A stretch of 64,000 nucleotides of DNA from contig NZ_FQZI01000001.1 in assembly GCF_900142035.1 (NCBI RefSeq), positions 310,001 through 374,000 on the forward strand, in the 5' to 3' direction. The number at the start of each line of letters is the position of its first letter. Within the stretch, counting starts at the first letter, position 1. Of this stretch, positions 8,788-17,413 are shown piece after piece. A model generated the notes under the pieces. It was not told the origin of the DNA, did no database searches, and saw only the letters and a program-made list of their open reading frames with translations. Position numbers and translations under genes: made by a program. Source of the stretch: Flavobacterium terrae. GTDB taxonomy: Bacteria; Bacteroidota; Bacteroidia; Flavobacteriales; Flavobacteriaceae.

Positions 8788-9222
8788 TTATTTTACTCCT
8801 GTACTTCCAAATCCTCCTTCGCCTCTATCGGTATCTGATAAAACTTCGACAGGATGCCAAAAAACACGCTCGTGTTTTGCAATTACAAGTTGAGCTATGC
8901 GTTCTCCGTTTTCGATATCAAAAAACTCATTTGATAAATTTACCAAAATTACACCTATTTCGCCTCTATAATCGGCATCAATTGTGCCTGGTGAATTTAA
9001 AACTGTAATTCCTTTTTTGAAGGCTAAACCGCTTCGTGGACGAACTTGTGCTTCGAACCCAATGGGTAACTCAATGAATAACCCTGTTTTTACTAAAACT
9101 CTTCCTAATGGTGGGATTGTGATGCTTTCATCAAGGTTTGCTCTTAAATCCATACCTGCAGATAAATCTGTTTCATAATGTGGTAAAGGATGTCGTGACT
9201 TATTGATAATTTTTATTTCCAT
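8788..9222 (-). CDS. dut: dUTP diphosphatase
   Basis: dUTPase hydrolyses dUTP to dUMP and pyrophosphate, keeping uracil out of DNA and feeding dTMP synthesis. All five trimeric dUTPase motifs are present: [36 protein letters not shown] and a C-terminal GFGSTG. I chose the ATG at 9222 (MEIKIIN, 144 aa). The in-frame ATG at 9255 lies inside a palindromic repeat, and the extra 11 residues it would add do not look like family sequence. Confidence 0.95.
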   Translation of the reverse strand: MEIKIINKSRHPLPHYETDLSAGMDLRANLDESITIPPLGRVLVKTGLFIELPIGFEAQVRPRSGLAFKKGITVLNSPGTIDADYRGEIGVILVNLSNEFFDIENGERIAQLVIAKHERVFWHPVEVLSDTDRGEGGFGSTGVK

Positions 9223-9235
9223 ACTTATATTTTTT

Positions 9236-9330
9236 AGCCCCGATAGCAGCGGCATCCTTTTTTGTAGTCATATCGACTCCTCTCTATGACTACAAAAAAG
9301 ATATAGCGGATAGCGGGAAATAGCTCCTGA
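9236..9330. repeat. Long inverted-repeat (REP-like) element before dut
   Basis: A perfect 16-bp inner inverted repeat (9257-9272 with 9285-9300, 12-nt loop) is enclosed by imperfect outer arms around CCCCGATAGCAGCGG and AGCGGATAGCGGGA. The whole folds as one long hairpin between the flippase stop and dut. I recall very similar intergenic elements repeated many times in Flavobacterium genomes; no second copy was seen in this window. Confidence 0.7.
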
Positions 9331-9336
9331 AAATTA

Positions 9337-10785
9337 TTATTGTTTTTTTAAGATTTTTAGAATCATTGTTTTTTCGTTACAATAAATATAGTAAGCAAAA
9401 AGGATTAAGGCAAATATTCCGAATATATAACTGTTTCGCAATATAGGGACATAAAAAGAAAGTACAGATAATAAGACCGAAACCCCTATATATCCTGTGA
9501 TTTTCTCTTTGTCATAAGGAATTGGATATTTTTTTTGTCCTAAATAATACGATATAAACATCATGCTTCCATAAGCGGCAATGGTAGCGATAGCTGAACC
9601 ATAATAACTTAGTGTAGGAACAAGCCAAAAATTTACCAACAATGTGATTGCCGCACCAATTATAGAAATTATAGCTCCTATATGAGTCTTGTCTATTAAT
9701 TTATACCAAACAGACAGATTTGTGTAAATGCCTAAAAAGAAATTAGCCAAAACAATTAGTGGCACTACTTTCATTGCAAACCAATAATCATCGCTTGGGA
9801 CTAAAAACACTTTTAAAAGATCAATGAAAACAATCACAAACAATAAAATGAATGAACCTAGAATAACAAAGTATTTTGTTATTGTGGCATAGGTTTGTGG
9901 GGCATCGTCTTTATCTGCATGACTAAAAAAGAATGGTTCAATACCTAATGTGTATGCTGTTCTAAACAAGACCATAAACATGCCTAATTTGTAGCAAGCA
10001 GAATATGCTCCAATGTCTGATTTAGGAACATGCATTTTTTCTAATAGAATTTTATCAAAATGTTCGTTAATAGCAAATCCTAGTCCTGCAACAAGAATAG
10101 GTAGTCCATAAGTCATCATTTTTTTCCAAAGCGCAGTGTCAAACTGCCAGTTTATTTTGAAATAATTTGGCGAAAGCACTAAGAAAGTCAATAAACTAGC
10201 TATAAGATTTGAAACAAAAATATATCCTACCTGAAAATTTTCGAAATAAATTGTACTTAATGGGTTGTCTTTTGAAATGGTTGGTAAAATCAATAAAAAG
10301 AACACATTAAGAACAAGATTAATTGACACATTTCCTATTTTGATTACAGCATATTGCATAGGTCTTTTTTCTGCTCTCAGCTTTGAAAAAGGAATAATGA
10401 CTAAAGCATCAAGTACTAATATCCAAATGGTGTATGTTACATATTCTGTTTTTATACTAATAAAGTCTGCTATTGTTGTTCGATATAATAATGAACCTAT
10501 CAAAAATAAAATAGAAGACCAAAATATAGAAACTGTAGATGTAGACAACACTTTTTTCTTGTCGTCCTCTAGGTTATAAAACCTAAAAAAGGCAGTTTCC
10601 ATACCATACGACAAAATCACATTAAATATAACTAGATAAGAAAAAATAATAGAGACGTTGGCAAACTCTGCAGTTGGTAATTTTTTTACAAACAAAGGGT
10701 TGAGCAAAAAACTTATCATTCTTGGCAAAACTGTTGCCAAGCCATAAATCAATGTTTGCTTAAAAAGGCTTTTATAGACGCTCAA
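9337..10785 (-). CDS. Polysaccharide flippase (Wzx/MATE-like, MOP superfamily)
   Basis: The 482-aa protein has about 12-14 hydrophobic segments and the N-terminal pattern TLIYGLATVLPRMISFLL typical of Bacteroidota O-antigen/teichoic-acid exporters. It should flip an undecaprenyl-linked oligosaccharide across the inner membrane. No ATG lies near the conserved N-terminus; the best start is TTG at 10785, since the in-frame stop is only four codons upstream and the next ATG (residue 21) would remove part of the first membrane helix. The predicted promoter 23 nt upstream fits this start. It is the first gene of the envelope operon. Confidence 0.85.
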   Translation of the reverse strand: MSVYKSLFKQTLIYGLATVLPRMISFLLNPLFVKKLPTAEFANVSIIFSYLVIFNVILSYGMETAFFRFYNLEDDKKKVLSTSTVSIFWSSILFLIGSLLYRTTIADFISIKTEYVTYTIWILVLDALVIIPFSKLRAEKRPMQYAVIKIGNVSINLVLNVFFLLILPTISKDNPLSTIYFENFQVGYIFVSNLIASLLTFLVLSPNYFKINWQFDTALWKKMMTYGLPILVAGLGFAINEHFDKILLEKMHVPKSDIGAYSACYKLGMFMVLFRTAYTLGIEPFFFSHADKDDAPQTYATITKYFVILGSFILLFVIVFIDLLKVFLVPSDDYWFAMKVVPLIVLANFFLGIYTNLSVWYKLIDKTHIGAIISIIGAAITLLVNFWLVPTLSYYGSAIATIAAYGSMMFISYYLGQKKYPIPYDKEKITGYIGVSVLLSVLSFYVPILRNSYIFGIFALILFAYYIYCNEKTMILKILKKQ

Positions 10786-10807
10786 AGTGCAATTTTATTA
10801 TAAAGTA

Positions 10808-10815
10808 CAAATGTA
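10808..10815 (-). promoter_or_regulatory. -7 element of flippase operon
   Basis: TACATTTG on the minus strand matches TAnnTTTG, giving a leader of about 15-20 nt to the TTG start. No clear -33 element. Confidence 0.5.
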
Positions 10816-10828
10816 GTATTTTGTTTGA

Positions 10829-11269
10829 TTATGAACTTAATTGTTCTGGTTTAATTATTTTTAGGAAATGATAGCCTCTAGGAACAAATCCCTGATTGTA
10901 ATAAAACTTATGTGCAGTAAAGTTTTCTACATATGCATCTAAAACAATCATGGTGCTTCCCAATTCATTTGCCTTAGCATCAATATAATCTGTCATTATT
11001 TTTCCAATTCCTTTTTTTCGATGCTCTGGATGAACTACAAAGTTGTCAATTTCCATGTATGGTCCTGACCAAAGTTTTACTCCTTTCCAAAAACCCGTAA
11101 TTCCCACACATATTTCATCTTCAAAAACAGCTAATTGCCTATAATTGTGAGGTAACATTTGTTCTAAATAACTTTTATATTTTTCTAAAGTCATTTTTGG
11201 ATATAGGAAATGTATAGTCTCAATTTGAGCTAACATTTCTTCAACAGTAGTAAGTTCTTTTAATTGCAT
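10829..11269 (-). CDS. GNAT family N-acetyltransferase
   Basis: A 146-aa single-domain GNAT protein. The acetyl-CoA-binding motif is VVHPEHRKKGIGKIMTDYI (V-x-P-x-x-R-x-x-G-I-G), followed by the beta-bulge region and HKFYYNQGFVPRGYHF near the C-terminus. The substrate cannot be predicted. I place the start at the ATG at 11269 (MQLKE); an upstream TTG would add only three residues. It is divergent from the S9 peptidase gene and is separated from the flippase promoter by little space, so it may read into that operon. Confidence 0.85.
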   Translation of the reverse strand: MQLKELTTVEEMLAQIETIHFLYPKMTLEKYKSYLEQMLPHNYRQLAVFEDEICVGITGFWKGVKLWSGPYMEIDNFVVHPEHRKKGIGKIMTDYIDAKANELGSTMIVLDAYVENFTAHKFYYNQGFVPRGYHFLKIIKPEQLSS

Positions 11270-11279
11270 GCAAAACAAT

Positions 11280-11308
11280 TTTGTATCTATAAAAATAAGC
11301 TACTTTTG
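11280..11308 (+). promoter_or_regulatory. Promoter of S9 peptidase gene
   Basis: TTTG (11280-11283), 17-nt spacer, TACTTTTG (11301-11308): a full match to the Bacteroidota consensus. The ATG follows 15 nt later, which decides in favour of the start at 11324. Confidence 0.75.
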
Positions 11309-11323
11309 CAAAAAAATTACAAA

Positions 11324-13408
11324 ATGCAATTAAAATTTATTTTAACCTTATTATGTTTTAACGTCTTGTGTTCAGCCCAAGATAACATTGAAACAAAAAA
11401 AGTTCAAAAAATCATTAAAAAATTCAACCATCAGATAAATGATGAATATGCTTGGTTAGAAGACACTGAATCAGAGGAAGTGAAAAAATGGGTAAGTCAA
11501 CAAAACGCTTTTACTCAAGGGTATTATTCTGCTGTCAAAAAAAGAGTTTCAAATAAAGAAATAATAAGAAACTATGACATGAGTAATTCAGGGTCTCTAC
11601 CTGTTCATATGGGTAAGTATTTTTATAAGTTTCTATCTAAAGATAGAAAAAAATCAGCCTCTCTTTTTATCTCAAAATCAATTGATGACAAACCAGTTGA
11701 AATAATTGATCCCAACAAAATATATCCAGAAAAAAATGTAAACATTGAAGGGTTGACACCTTCTAAAAGTTCAAATTATCTTGCTTATCAACTAAGAATA
11801 AATGGTAGTGATAAAAAAGAAGTGCGTTTTTATGATTTAAATTTGAAAAGAGAGATAAAAGATTCTTTATTAAACAGCAAATCTTTGAAAATTGCTTGGA
11901 ACAAAGAACTAGGAGTTTTTTATATGCAAAATGTTAATCAGTCAAAATTTGCAAAAGATTCAACATTTAACCTTTATTATCATAAATTGAATACGCCTGA
12001 AAAGGATGACGAATTAGTGTATGATGGTAGTAAAAATAATTCAAAGTTTAAATATTTCACTACGAGAAATTATCTGTATTTACTCGAAGAAAATGAAGAT
12101 AAAACTAAAACCACCTTTTATTATTCTGATTTAAACAAAGGAAATTTTGAACTAAAAAAATTCTATCAAAATAATGATGATTCTTTTGAATTTATTAATT
12201 ATTACAATGGTAGAATTTATTATTCAACAAATAAATTTAATTGGGGAGAAGTAAGATCTTTTGCTATCAACAATAAAGAAGACGATAAACAAGTAATCCC
12301 TCAATATTACAATCATCTGTTAACTAAAACTTCTTTCACAGAAAATTATTTAATTTGCAAATACAAAACAAATGAGAAATCTTATTTGTCTTTTTATAAT
12401 TATGATGGGAAATTTATCAAAAAAATTGAAGCTCCTTTTGCTTGTAACATAAACATAGTTGATTTTGAAGAAAAATCTAACGAAGTATATTTTGTAATTA
12501 GTTCATACACTGCGCCTACAGCAACATACAAAGTAAATATTGATGGCAATAATGAAGCTACACCTGTTTATACGGCTTTCAATAAACAAAAACCAACACT
12601 CTTTCCTTTAGATTATTTTACAATAAAATGTATCACTTATAAAAACAGAGATAATATAGACATTCCTATTACAATTATTTATAAAAAAGGAATTGAATTA
12701 AACGGTGATAATCCATGCTTATTAGAAGCTTATGGAGGTTTTGGAATTATAAATGGGCCTAAATATGATACTGGCCTTTTACATTTTATGGATAAAGGAG
12801 GTATTTATGCGTTTGCAGAAATTAGAGGTGGTGGTGAAAGAGGAAAAAATTGGCACAAAAAAGGAAGTGGTATTAATAAAATTAATTGTTTGAATGATTT
12901 TATAGATGCCACAGAATTTTTGATAAAAGAAAAATACACTAATTCTAATAAACTTGCAATATCAGGAGGATCGCATGGAGGATTGGTTGTTGGGTATGCG
13001 ATGACAGAAAGACCTGATTTGTACAAATTAGCGTTACCTAAAGTTGGTGTTTATGATGTGGTAAATAAATTTGACCATACAGTTGGTATATACCATTATG
13101 AAGAATATGGCAATCCAAATATAGAAGAGGAATTTAATGCCATATTAAAATACTCTCCTTTGCATAAAATAAAGGAAGGAATAAATTACCCAAAAACCGT
13201 TGTTTTTACAGCAGATAATGATGACCGGGTTCCTCCTTTTCAATCATATAAATTCGTAGCTGCTCTAAAAAATAGAGCAGCACAAAAAAGAACAATCTTA
13301 CTATCTGTAAATAAAGGTCTTGGACATTATGGTGGTAATACCTATGATAAAAAATTACAAGAACGAGCTATGTTCTATGATATATTAATTGATACTTTAA
13401 TGCGATAA
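11324..13408 (+). CDS. Secreted prolyl oligopeptidase family protease (S9)
   Basis: A signal peptide (MQLKFILTLLCFNVLCSAQ) precedes a beta-propeller (about 60-400) and an alpha/beta-hydrolase domain (about 430-694). The catalytic Ser550 lies in SGGSHGG, the Asp in ADNDDRVPP, and the His in GLGHYGG near the C-terminus. Length, 694 aa, is typical of prolyl oligopeptidases. It should cleave proline-containing peptides in the periplasm. An in-frame ATG 60 nt upstream would lie before the promoter and destroy the signal peptide, so I reject it. It is a single gene ending in a bidirectional terminator. Confidence 0.9.
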   Translation: MQLKFILTLLCFNVLCSAQDNIETKKVQKIIKKFNHQINDEYAWLEDTESEEVKKWVSQQNAFTQGYYSAVKKRVSNKEIIRNYDMSNSGSLPVHMGKYFYKFLSKDRKKSASLFISKSIDDKPVEIIDPNKIYPEKNVNIEGLTPSKSSNYLAYQLRINGSDKKEVRFYDLNLKREIKDSLLNSKSLKIAWNKELGVFYMQNVNQSKFAKDSTFNLYYHKLNTPEKDDELVYDGSKNNSKFKYFTTRNYLYLLEENEDKTKTTFYYSDLNKGNFELKKFYQNNDDSFEFINYYNGRIYYSTNKFNWGEVRSFAINNKEDDKQVIPQYYNHLLTKTSFTENYLICKYKTNEKSYLSFYNYDGKFIKKIEAPFACNINIVDFEEKSNEVYFVISSYTAPTATYKVNIDGNNEATPVYTAFNKQKPTLFPLDYFTIKCITYKNRDNIDIPITIIYKKGIELNGDNPCLLEAYGGFGIINGPKYDTGLLHFMDKGGIYAFAEIRGGGERGKNWHKKGSGINKINCLNDFIDATEFLIKEKYTNSNKLAISGGSHGGLVVGYAMTERPDLYKLALPKVGVYDVVNKFDHTVGIYHYEEYGNPNIEEEFNAILKYSPLHKIKEGINYPKTVVFTADNDDRVPPFQSYKFVAALKNRAAQKRTILLSVNKGLGHYGGNTYDKKLQERAMFYDILIDTLMR

Positions 13409-13441
13409 TTAAAGACTAGTATTGCTTAATCTTAGAATATA

Positions 13442-13475
13442 AATAAAAGAGTCCCAAATTTGGGACTCTTTTATT
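13442..13475. terminator. Bidirectional terminator between S9 peptidase and atpG
   Basis: The palindrome AGAGTCCCAAATTTGGGACTCT is flanked by AATAAA and TTTATT, giving T-runs on both strands. It serves both convergent units. Confidence 0.88.
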
Positions 13476-13499
13476 ATTGTAATATTATGATTAAAATTT

Positions 13500-13538
13500 C
13501 ATCGCTTCGCGATGGAAATATTTGAAAGCTTCGCTTTC
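13500..13538 (-). repeat. Two tandem GCGAAGC mini-hairpins after atpG
   Basis: On the minus strand two 15-nt perfect hairpins follow the atpG stop: GAAAGCGAAGCTTTC (13524-13538) and CATCGCGAAGCGATG (13500-13514). Both have a 6-bp stem and the same GAA loop, so both contain the GCGAAGC core. They precede the terminator and may act as mRNA 3'-end stabilisers; that function is inferred. Confidence 0.6.
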
Positions 13539-13541
13539 TTA

Positions 13542-14399
13542 TTATCCGTTCAAAGCTTCTGCTCCACCAACAATTTCTAAGATTTCTCCAGTAATTGCAG
13601 CTTGACGTGCTTTGTTGTAAGTTAATTTCAATTGATTTCTCAATTCTGTAGCATTATCAGTTGCTTTGTGCATTGCGGTCATACGTGCACCATGTTCAGC
13701 AGCAAATGAATCACGAATAGCTTTGTACAATTGTGTTTTCAATGATTTTGGAATCAAAGTCATTACAATTTCCTCTTTTGAAGGTTCGAAGATGTAATCT
13801 CCAGCTACAGCAGTTCCTTTTTCAATTGGTGCCAATGGTAAAAACTGTTCTGCTTTTACAATTTGAGTAGCCGCATTTTTGAATTGGTTATATACTAATT
13901 CGATACGATCGTAATCTCCAGCGATGAATTTATCTGTAAGTAACGAAGCTACTTTTGCTGCATTATCAAATGTTAAATCATCAAAAATTGCACTTTGGTT
14001 TTCAACAATTGTATGAGTCTTTTTAAGAACGTCGTTTCCTTTTTTCCCAATAGCCAATACATCTACCTGAACTCCTTGATATTTTTCAGTGATACTTTTG
14101 ATTTCTTTAATCACGTTTGTATTAAAAGCACCACATAAACCTCTGTTTGAAGTAATTGCTACTAATAATACTTTCTTTACCTCACGTTGTGTAGTGTAGT
14201 CTCCGCCAACCTCACCTTCTAAAGTAGCTGAAAGATTTTGCAATAATTCAGTTAATTTTTCAGCATAAGGACGCATTGCTGTAATAGCATCTTGTGCTTT
14301 TTTTAGCTTTGCAGCCGAAACCATCTTCATCGCAGATGTAATTTGCATCGTCGATGAAACGGAAGTAATTCTATTACGGATTTCCTTTAAATTAGCCAT
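13542..14399 (-). CDS. atpG: F1F0 ATP synthase gamma subunit
   Basis: The gamma subunit forms the rotating central shaft of F1. The 285-aa sequence starts with MANLKEIRNRITSVSSTMQITSAMKMVSAAKLKKAQ, the conserved N-terminal helix, and ends with the matching C-terminal helix (RMTAMHKATDNATELRNQL). It is the last gene of the atp operon; atpD and atpC are not downstream, as is usual in Bacteroidota where they form a separate locus. Confidence 0.97.
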   Translation of the reverse strand: MANLKEIRNRITSVSSTMQITSAMKMVSAAKLKKAQDAITAMRPYAEKLTELLQNLSATLEGEVGGDYTTQREVKKVLLVAITSNRGLCGAFNTNVIKEIKSITEKYQGVQVDVLAIGKKGNDVLKKTHTIVENQSAIFDDLTFDNAAKVASLLTDKFIAGDYDRIELVYNQFKNAATQIVKAEQFLPLAPIEKGTAVAGDYIFEPSKEEIVMTLIPKSLKTQLYKAIRDSFAAEHGARMTAMHKATDNATELRNQLKLTYNKARQAAITGEILEIVGGAEALNG

Positions 14400-14469
14400 T
14401 TTTTCTAAATTAGAAAATTAGCGAATCAGAAATCAGCGAATTTATATCCGCTGATTTTCCAATTACGTA

Positions 14470-16047
14470 TTAGTTATATTTTGCAGATACTTCTTTAGCT
14501 ACTTTTTCGATAACATCAGTAATGTTGTCATCTAATTTACCAGCTTTTAAAGCATCTAATGTATCTCTGTGTTTAGCATTTAAGAATTCTAAGAAATCTT
14601 TCTCGAATTCTTTAACTTTATTTACAGGAACGTTTCTTAATAAGTTTTTAGAACCAGCGTAGATAATTGCTACCTGATCTTCAACTGTAAACGGAGAGTT
14701 TAAACCTTGTTTTAAGATTTCTACGTTACGTTTACCTTTTTCGATTACGTTTAATGTAGCAGCATCTAAGTCAGAACCAAATTTCGCGAAAGCTTCTAAC
14801 TCACGGAACTGAGCTTGGTCTAATTTTAATGTTCCTGATACTTTTTTCATCGATTTAATTTGAGCATTACCTCCAACACGAGATACAGAAATACCTACGT
14901 TGATTGCTGGACGAACACCCGAGTTGAATAAATCAGACTCTAAGAAAATCTGTCCATCTGTAATCGAAATTACGTTTGTTGGGATATATGCAGAAACGTC
15001 ACCCGCTTGTGTTTCGATAATTGGTAAAGCTGTTAATGAACCACCACCTTTAACGATTGGTTTCAATGACTCTGGTAAGTCGTTCATGTTTTTAGCGATA
15101 TCATCATCAGCGATAACTTTAGCAGCACGCTCTAATAAACGAGAGTGTAAGTAGAATACGTCTCCAGGGTAAGCCTCACGTCCTGGTGGTCTTCTTAATA
15201 ATAAAGACACCTCACGGTAAGCAACTGCTTGTTTAGATAAATCATCATAAACGATTAATGCAGGACGACCTGTATCACGGAAATATTCACCAATTGCAGC
15301 ACCTGCGAATGGAGCATAAACCTGCATTGGAGCTGGATCAGAAGCATTAGCAGCTACGATAACTGTATAAGCCATAGCTCCTTTTTCTTCTAATGTTTTT
15401 GCGATAGCTGCTACTGTAGAAGCTTTTTGTCCTACTGCAACATATATACAGAATACTGGTTTTCCAGCATCGAAAAATTCTTTTTGGTTAAGGATAGTAT
15501 CCAAACAAACTGTTGATTTACCAGTTTGACGGTCACCAATTACCAACTCACGTTGACCTCTACCTACTGGAATCATAGCATCTACTGCTTTGATACCTGT
15601 TTGTAATGGCTCAGTTACTGGTTGACGGAAAATTACACCTGGTGCTTTACGCTCTAAAGGCATTTCGTATAAGTCTCCACCAATTGGTCCTTTTCCATCA
15701 ATTGGAAAACCAAGTGTGTTAACTACACGTCCTACCATTTGCTCACCTACTTTAAGAGAAGCGATACGTTGTGTTCTTTTAGCAGTAGAACCTTCTTTTA
15801 AACCTGTAGATGGGCCTAATAATACCACACCAACATTGTCTTCTTCAAGGTTCAATACGATACCTTCCATACCGTTATCAAACTCTACTAACTCACCATA
15901 TTGAACGTTTGAAAGCCCGTAAATACGAGCAATACCGTCTCCAACTTGAAGTACTGTTCCTACTTCTTCTAGCGTAGCACCAGATTCAAAACCTGATAAT
16001 TGCTTTTTTAATATTGCTGAAATTTCAGCAGGTTTAATATCCGCCAT
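14470..16047 (-). CDS. atpA: F1F0 ATP synthase alpha subunit
   Basis: AtpA forms the non-catalytic nucleotide-binding sites of the F1 hexamer. The Walker A loop GDRQTGKST is at about 170-178, and the family signature [14 protein letters not shown] is present near 375-390. Length (525 aa) is slightly above the usual 500-515 because of a longer C-terminal region. It follows atpH by 14 nt and precedes atpG by 70 nt. Confidence 0.98.
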   Translation of the reverse strand: MADIKPAEISAILKKQLSGFESGATLEEVGTVLQVGDGIARIYGLSNVQYGELVEFDNGMEGIVLNLEEDNVGVVLLGPSTGLKEGSTAKRTQRIASLKVGEQMVGRVVNTLGFPIDGKGPIGGDLYEMPLERKAPGVIFRQPVTEPLQTGIKAVDAMIPVGRGQRELVIGDRQTGKSTVCLDTILNQKEFFDAGKPVFCIYVAVGQKASTVAAIAKTLEEKGAMAYTVIVAANASDPAPMQVYAPFAGAAIGEYFRDTGRPALIVYDDLSKQAVAYREVSLLLRRPPGREAYPGDVFYLHSRLLERAAKVIADDDIAKNMNDLPESLKPIVKGGGSLTALPIIETQAGDVSAYIPTNVISITDGQIFLESDLFNSGVRPAINVGISVSRVGGNAQIKSMKKVSGTLKLDQAQFRELEAFAKFGSDLDAATLNVIEKGKRNVEILKQGLNSPFTVEDQVAIIYAGSKNLLRNVPVNKVKEFEKDFLEFLNAKHRDTLDALKAGKLDDNITDVIEKVAKEVSAKYN

Positions 16048-16061
16048 AATTATATAAATAA

Positions 16062-16595
16062 TTAATTACTTAATTCTCTTTTTAAAGTTTGTAATCTGTT
16101 GGCAACAGAAGCATTGTATTGCTTATCGCCTATTCTTAAAATAAATCCACCAATAATAGCTGGATCTACAGTGTTTTCGATAGTAACTTTTTTGTTTGAA
16201 AACTCTTTAATTTTAGCTAAAACTTTAGCTTCTAATTCAGGAGTCATAGCAATAGCTGTAGTAACTTTAGCTACTTCAACACCGTTAGCCTCATCGAACA
16301 ATCTGTTATATTCTACAGCAATAGATTCTAAAATTTCGAATCTTTTGTTTTCGAACAATAATCGAAATAAACCTTGAGTTACACCATTTACAGAAGCAAA
16401 TACTTCTAACAATGCACTGTGTTTTACTTCATTTTTAAGAGTTGGGTTTTCAATAAAGTCACTTAGCTCTTTATTTTCTTTAATCGTATTCGCAATCAAA
16501 GTCATGTCTTTGCTTACCTCTAAAGCAACGCTTTTTGAGTTAGCTAAGTCTAAAATTGCTTTCGCGTAGCGAATGGCTGCTCTTGTACTTGACAT
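16062..16595 (-). CDS. atpH: F1F0 ATP synthase delta subunit
   Basis: The delta subunit joins the peripheral stalk to the top of F1. The 177-aa protein shows the conserved N-terminal [10 protein letters not shown] and the C-terminal [19 protein letters not shown] motif ([21 protein letters not shown]). It lies 7 nt after atpF and 14 nt before atpA, in the usual order. Confidence 0.95.
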   Translation of the reverse strand: MSSTRAAIRYAKAILDLANSKSVALEVSKDMTLIANTIKENKELSDFIENPTLKNEVKHSALLEVFASVNGVTQGLFRLLFENKRFEILESIAVEYNRLFDEANGVEVAKVTTAIAMTPELEAKVLAKIKEFSNKKVTIENTVDPAIIGGFILRIGDKQYNASVANRLQTLKRELSN

Positions 16596-16602
16596 GATTG
16601 AA

Positions 16603-17100
16603 TTAGTTTAATTTTACATCACCTAACATTTTCTCTACTAATTTCATTTGAGAATCTTTGTTAGATAATTCGTCTTTTAATAATTTTTCAGCAATTTCTA
16701 ATGAAAGTGAAGATACGTGAGATTTTAATTCTGCCATAGCAGCATTTTTCTCGCTTTCGATAGAAGCTTTAGCCTGCTCGATCATTTTTTGACCTTGAGT
16801 TTGAGCTTCTTCCTTAGCATCAGCAATCATTTTTTCTTTGATTTCACGTGCTTCTTTTAACATTGAATCACGCTCTAAACGTGCTTCTTGCAAAATACGC
16901 TCGTTGTTCGCTTGCAAATCTTGCATTTCTTTCTTAGCATTCTCTGCTGCTTGTAAAGCATCTCTGATTCCTTCCTCTCTCGAGTTAACTGCTTCTAAAA
17001 TTGGTTTCCAAGCAAATTTTCTTAACAAGATAACAAGTAAAACAAATAATGCAGCTTGAATTATAAATAATCCTAATGAAAATTGACCTAATAAATTCAT
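16603..17100 (-). CDS. atpF: F1F0 ATP synthase subunit b
   Basis: Subunit b is the membrane-anchored peripheral stalk. The 165-aa protein has one N-terminal membrane helix (about 8-27, FSLGLFIIQAALFVLLVILL) and a long charged helix with Ala/Glu/Lys heptads (about 35-150) that forms the dimeric coiled coil. Only one b gene is present, so the stalk is probably a homodimer. Confidence 0.95.
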   Translation of the reverse strand: MNLLGQFSLGLFIIQAALFVLLVILLRKFAWKPILEAVNSREEGIRDALQAAENAKKEMQDLQANNERILQEARLERDSMLKEAREIKEKMIADAKEEAQTQGQKMIEQAKASIESEKNAAMAELKSHVSSLSLEIAEKLLKDELSNKDSQMKLVEKMLGDVKLN

Positions 17101-17180
17101 TATATATAGATTTTAATTTTAATTTAATTTAAAAACAACAGCATTAACCAACCGTTAATGCCATTGTTTGCTTTCGGTTA

Positions 17181-17372
17181 TTAAGCAGCGAATAACGCAG
17201 CAAAACCAATACCCTCAATAAGAGCTGCAGCGATAAGCATAGCAGTTTGGATTTTTCCAGAAGCTTCTGGTTGACGAGCAATAGCGTCCATAGCAGAACC
17301 ACCGATTCTACCAATTCCTAATGCTGCTCCGATAACGATCAAACCAGCTCCTACAATGTTTGGAATAGTCAT
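17181..17372 (-). CDS. atpE: F1F0 ATP synthase subunit c
   Basis: Subunit c forms the rotor ring. The 63-aa hairpin has two glycine/alanine-rich membrane helices joined by the polar loop ARQPEA. The ion-carrying carboxylate is the Glu in ALIEGIGF. It lacks the neighbouring Ser/Thr and helix-1 Gln typical of sodium-binding rings, so proton coupling is predicted. It is the shortest real gene of the operon; the next two lie 80 nt (atpF) and 41 nt (atpB) away. Confidence 0.95.
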   Translation of the reverse strand: MTIPNIVGAGLIVIGAALGIGRIGGSAMDAIARQPEASGKIQTAMLIAAALIEGIGFAALFAA

Positions 17373-17413
17373 AATGTATATATTAAATTAATTAAACATT
17401 CAATTTTAAATTT

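Noticed and set aside
9223..9255. An earlier ATG for dut
   Set aside because: It lies within the palindromic repeat and adds residues outside the dUTPase family pattern.
11264..11323. An earlier ATG for the S9 peptidase
   Set aside because: It precedes the promoter and would hide the signal peptide.
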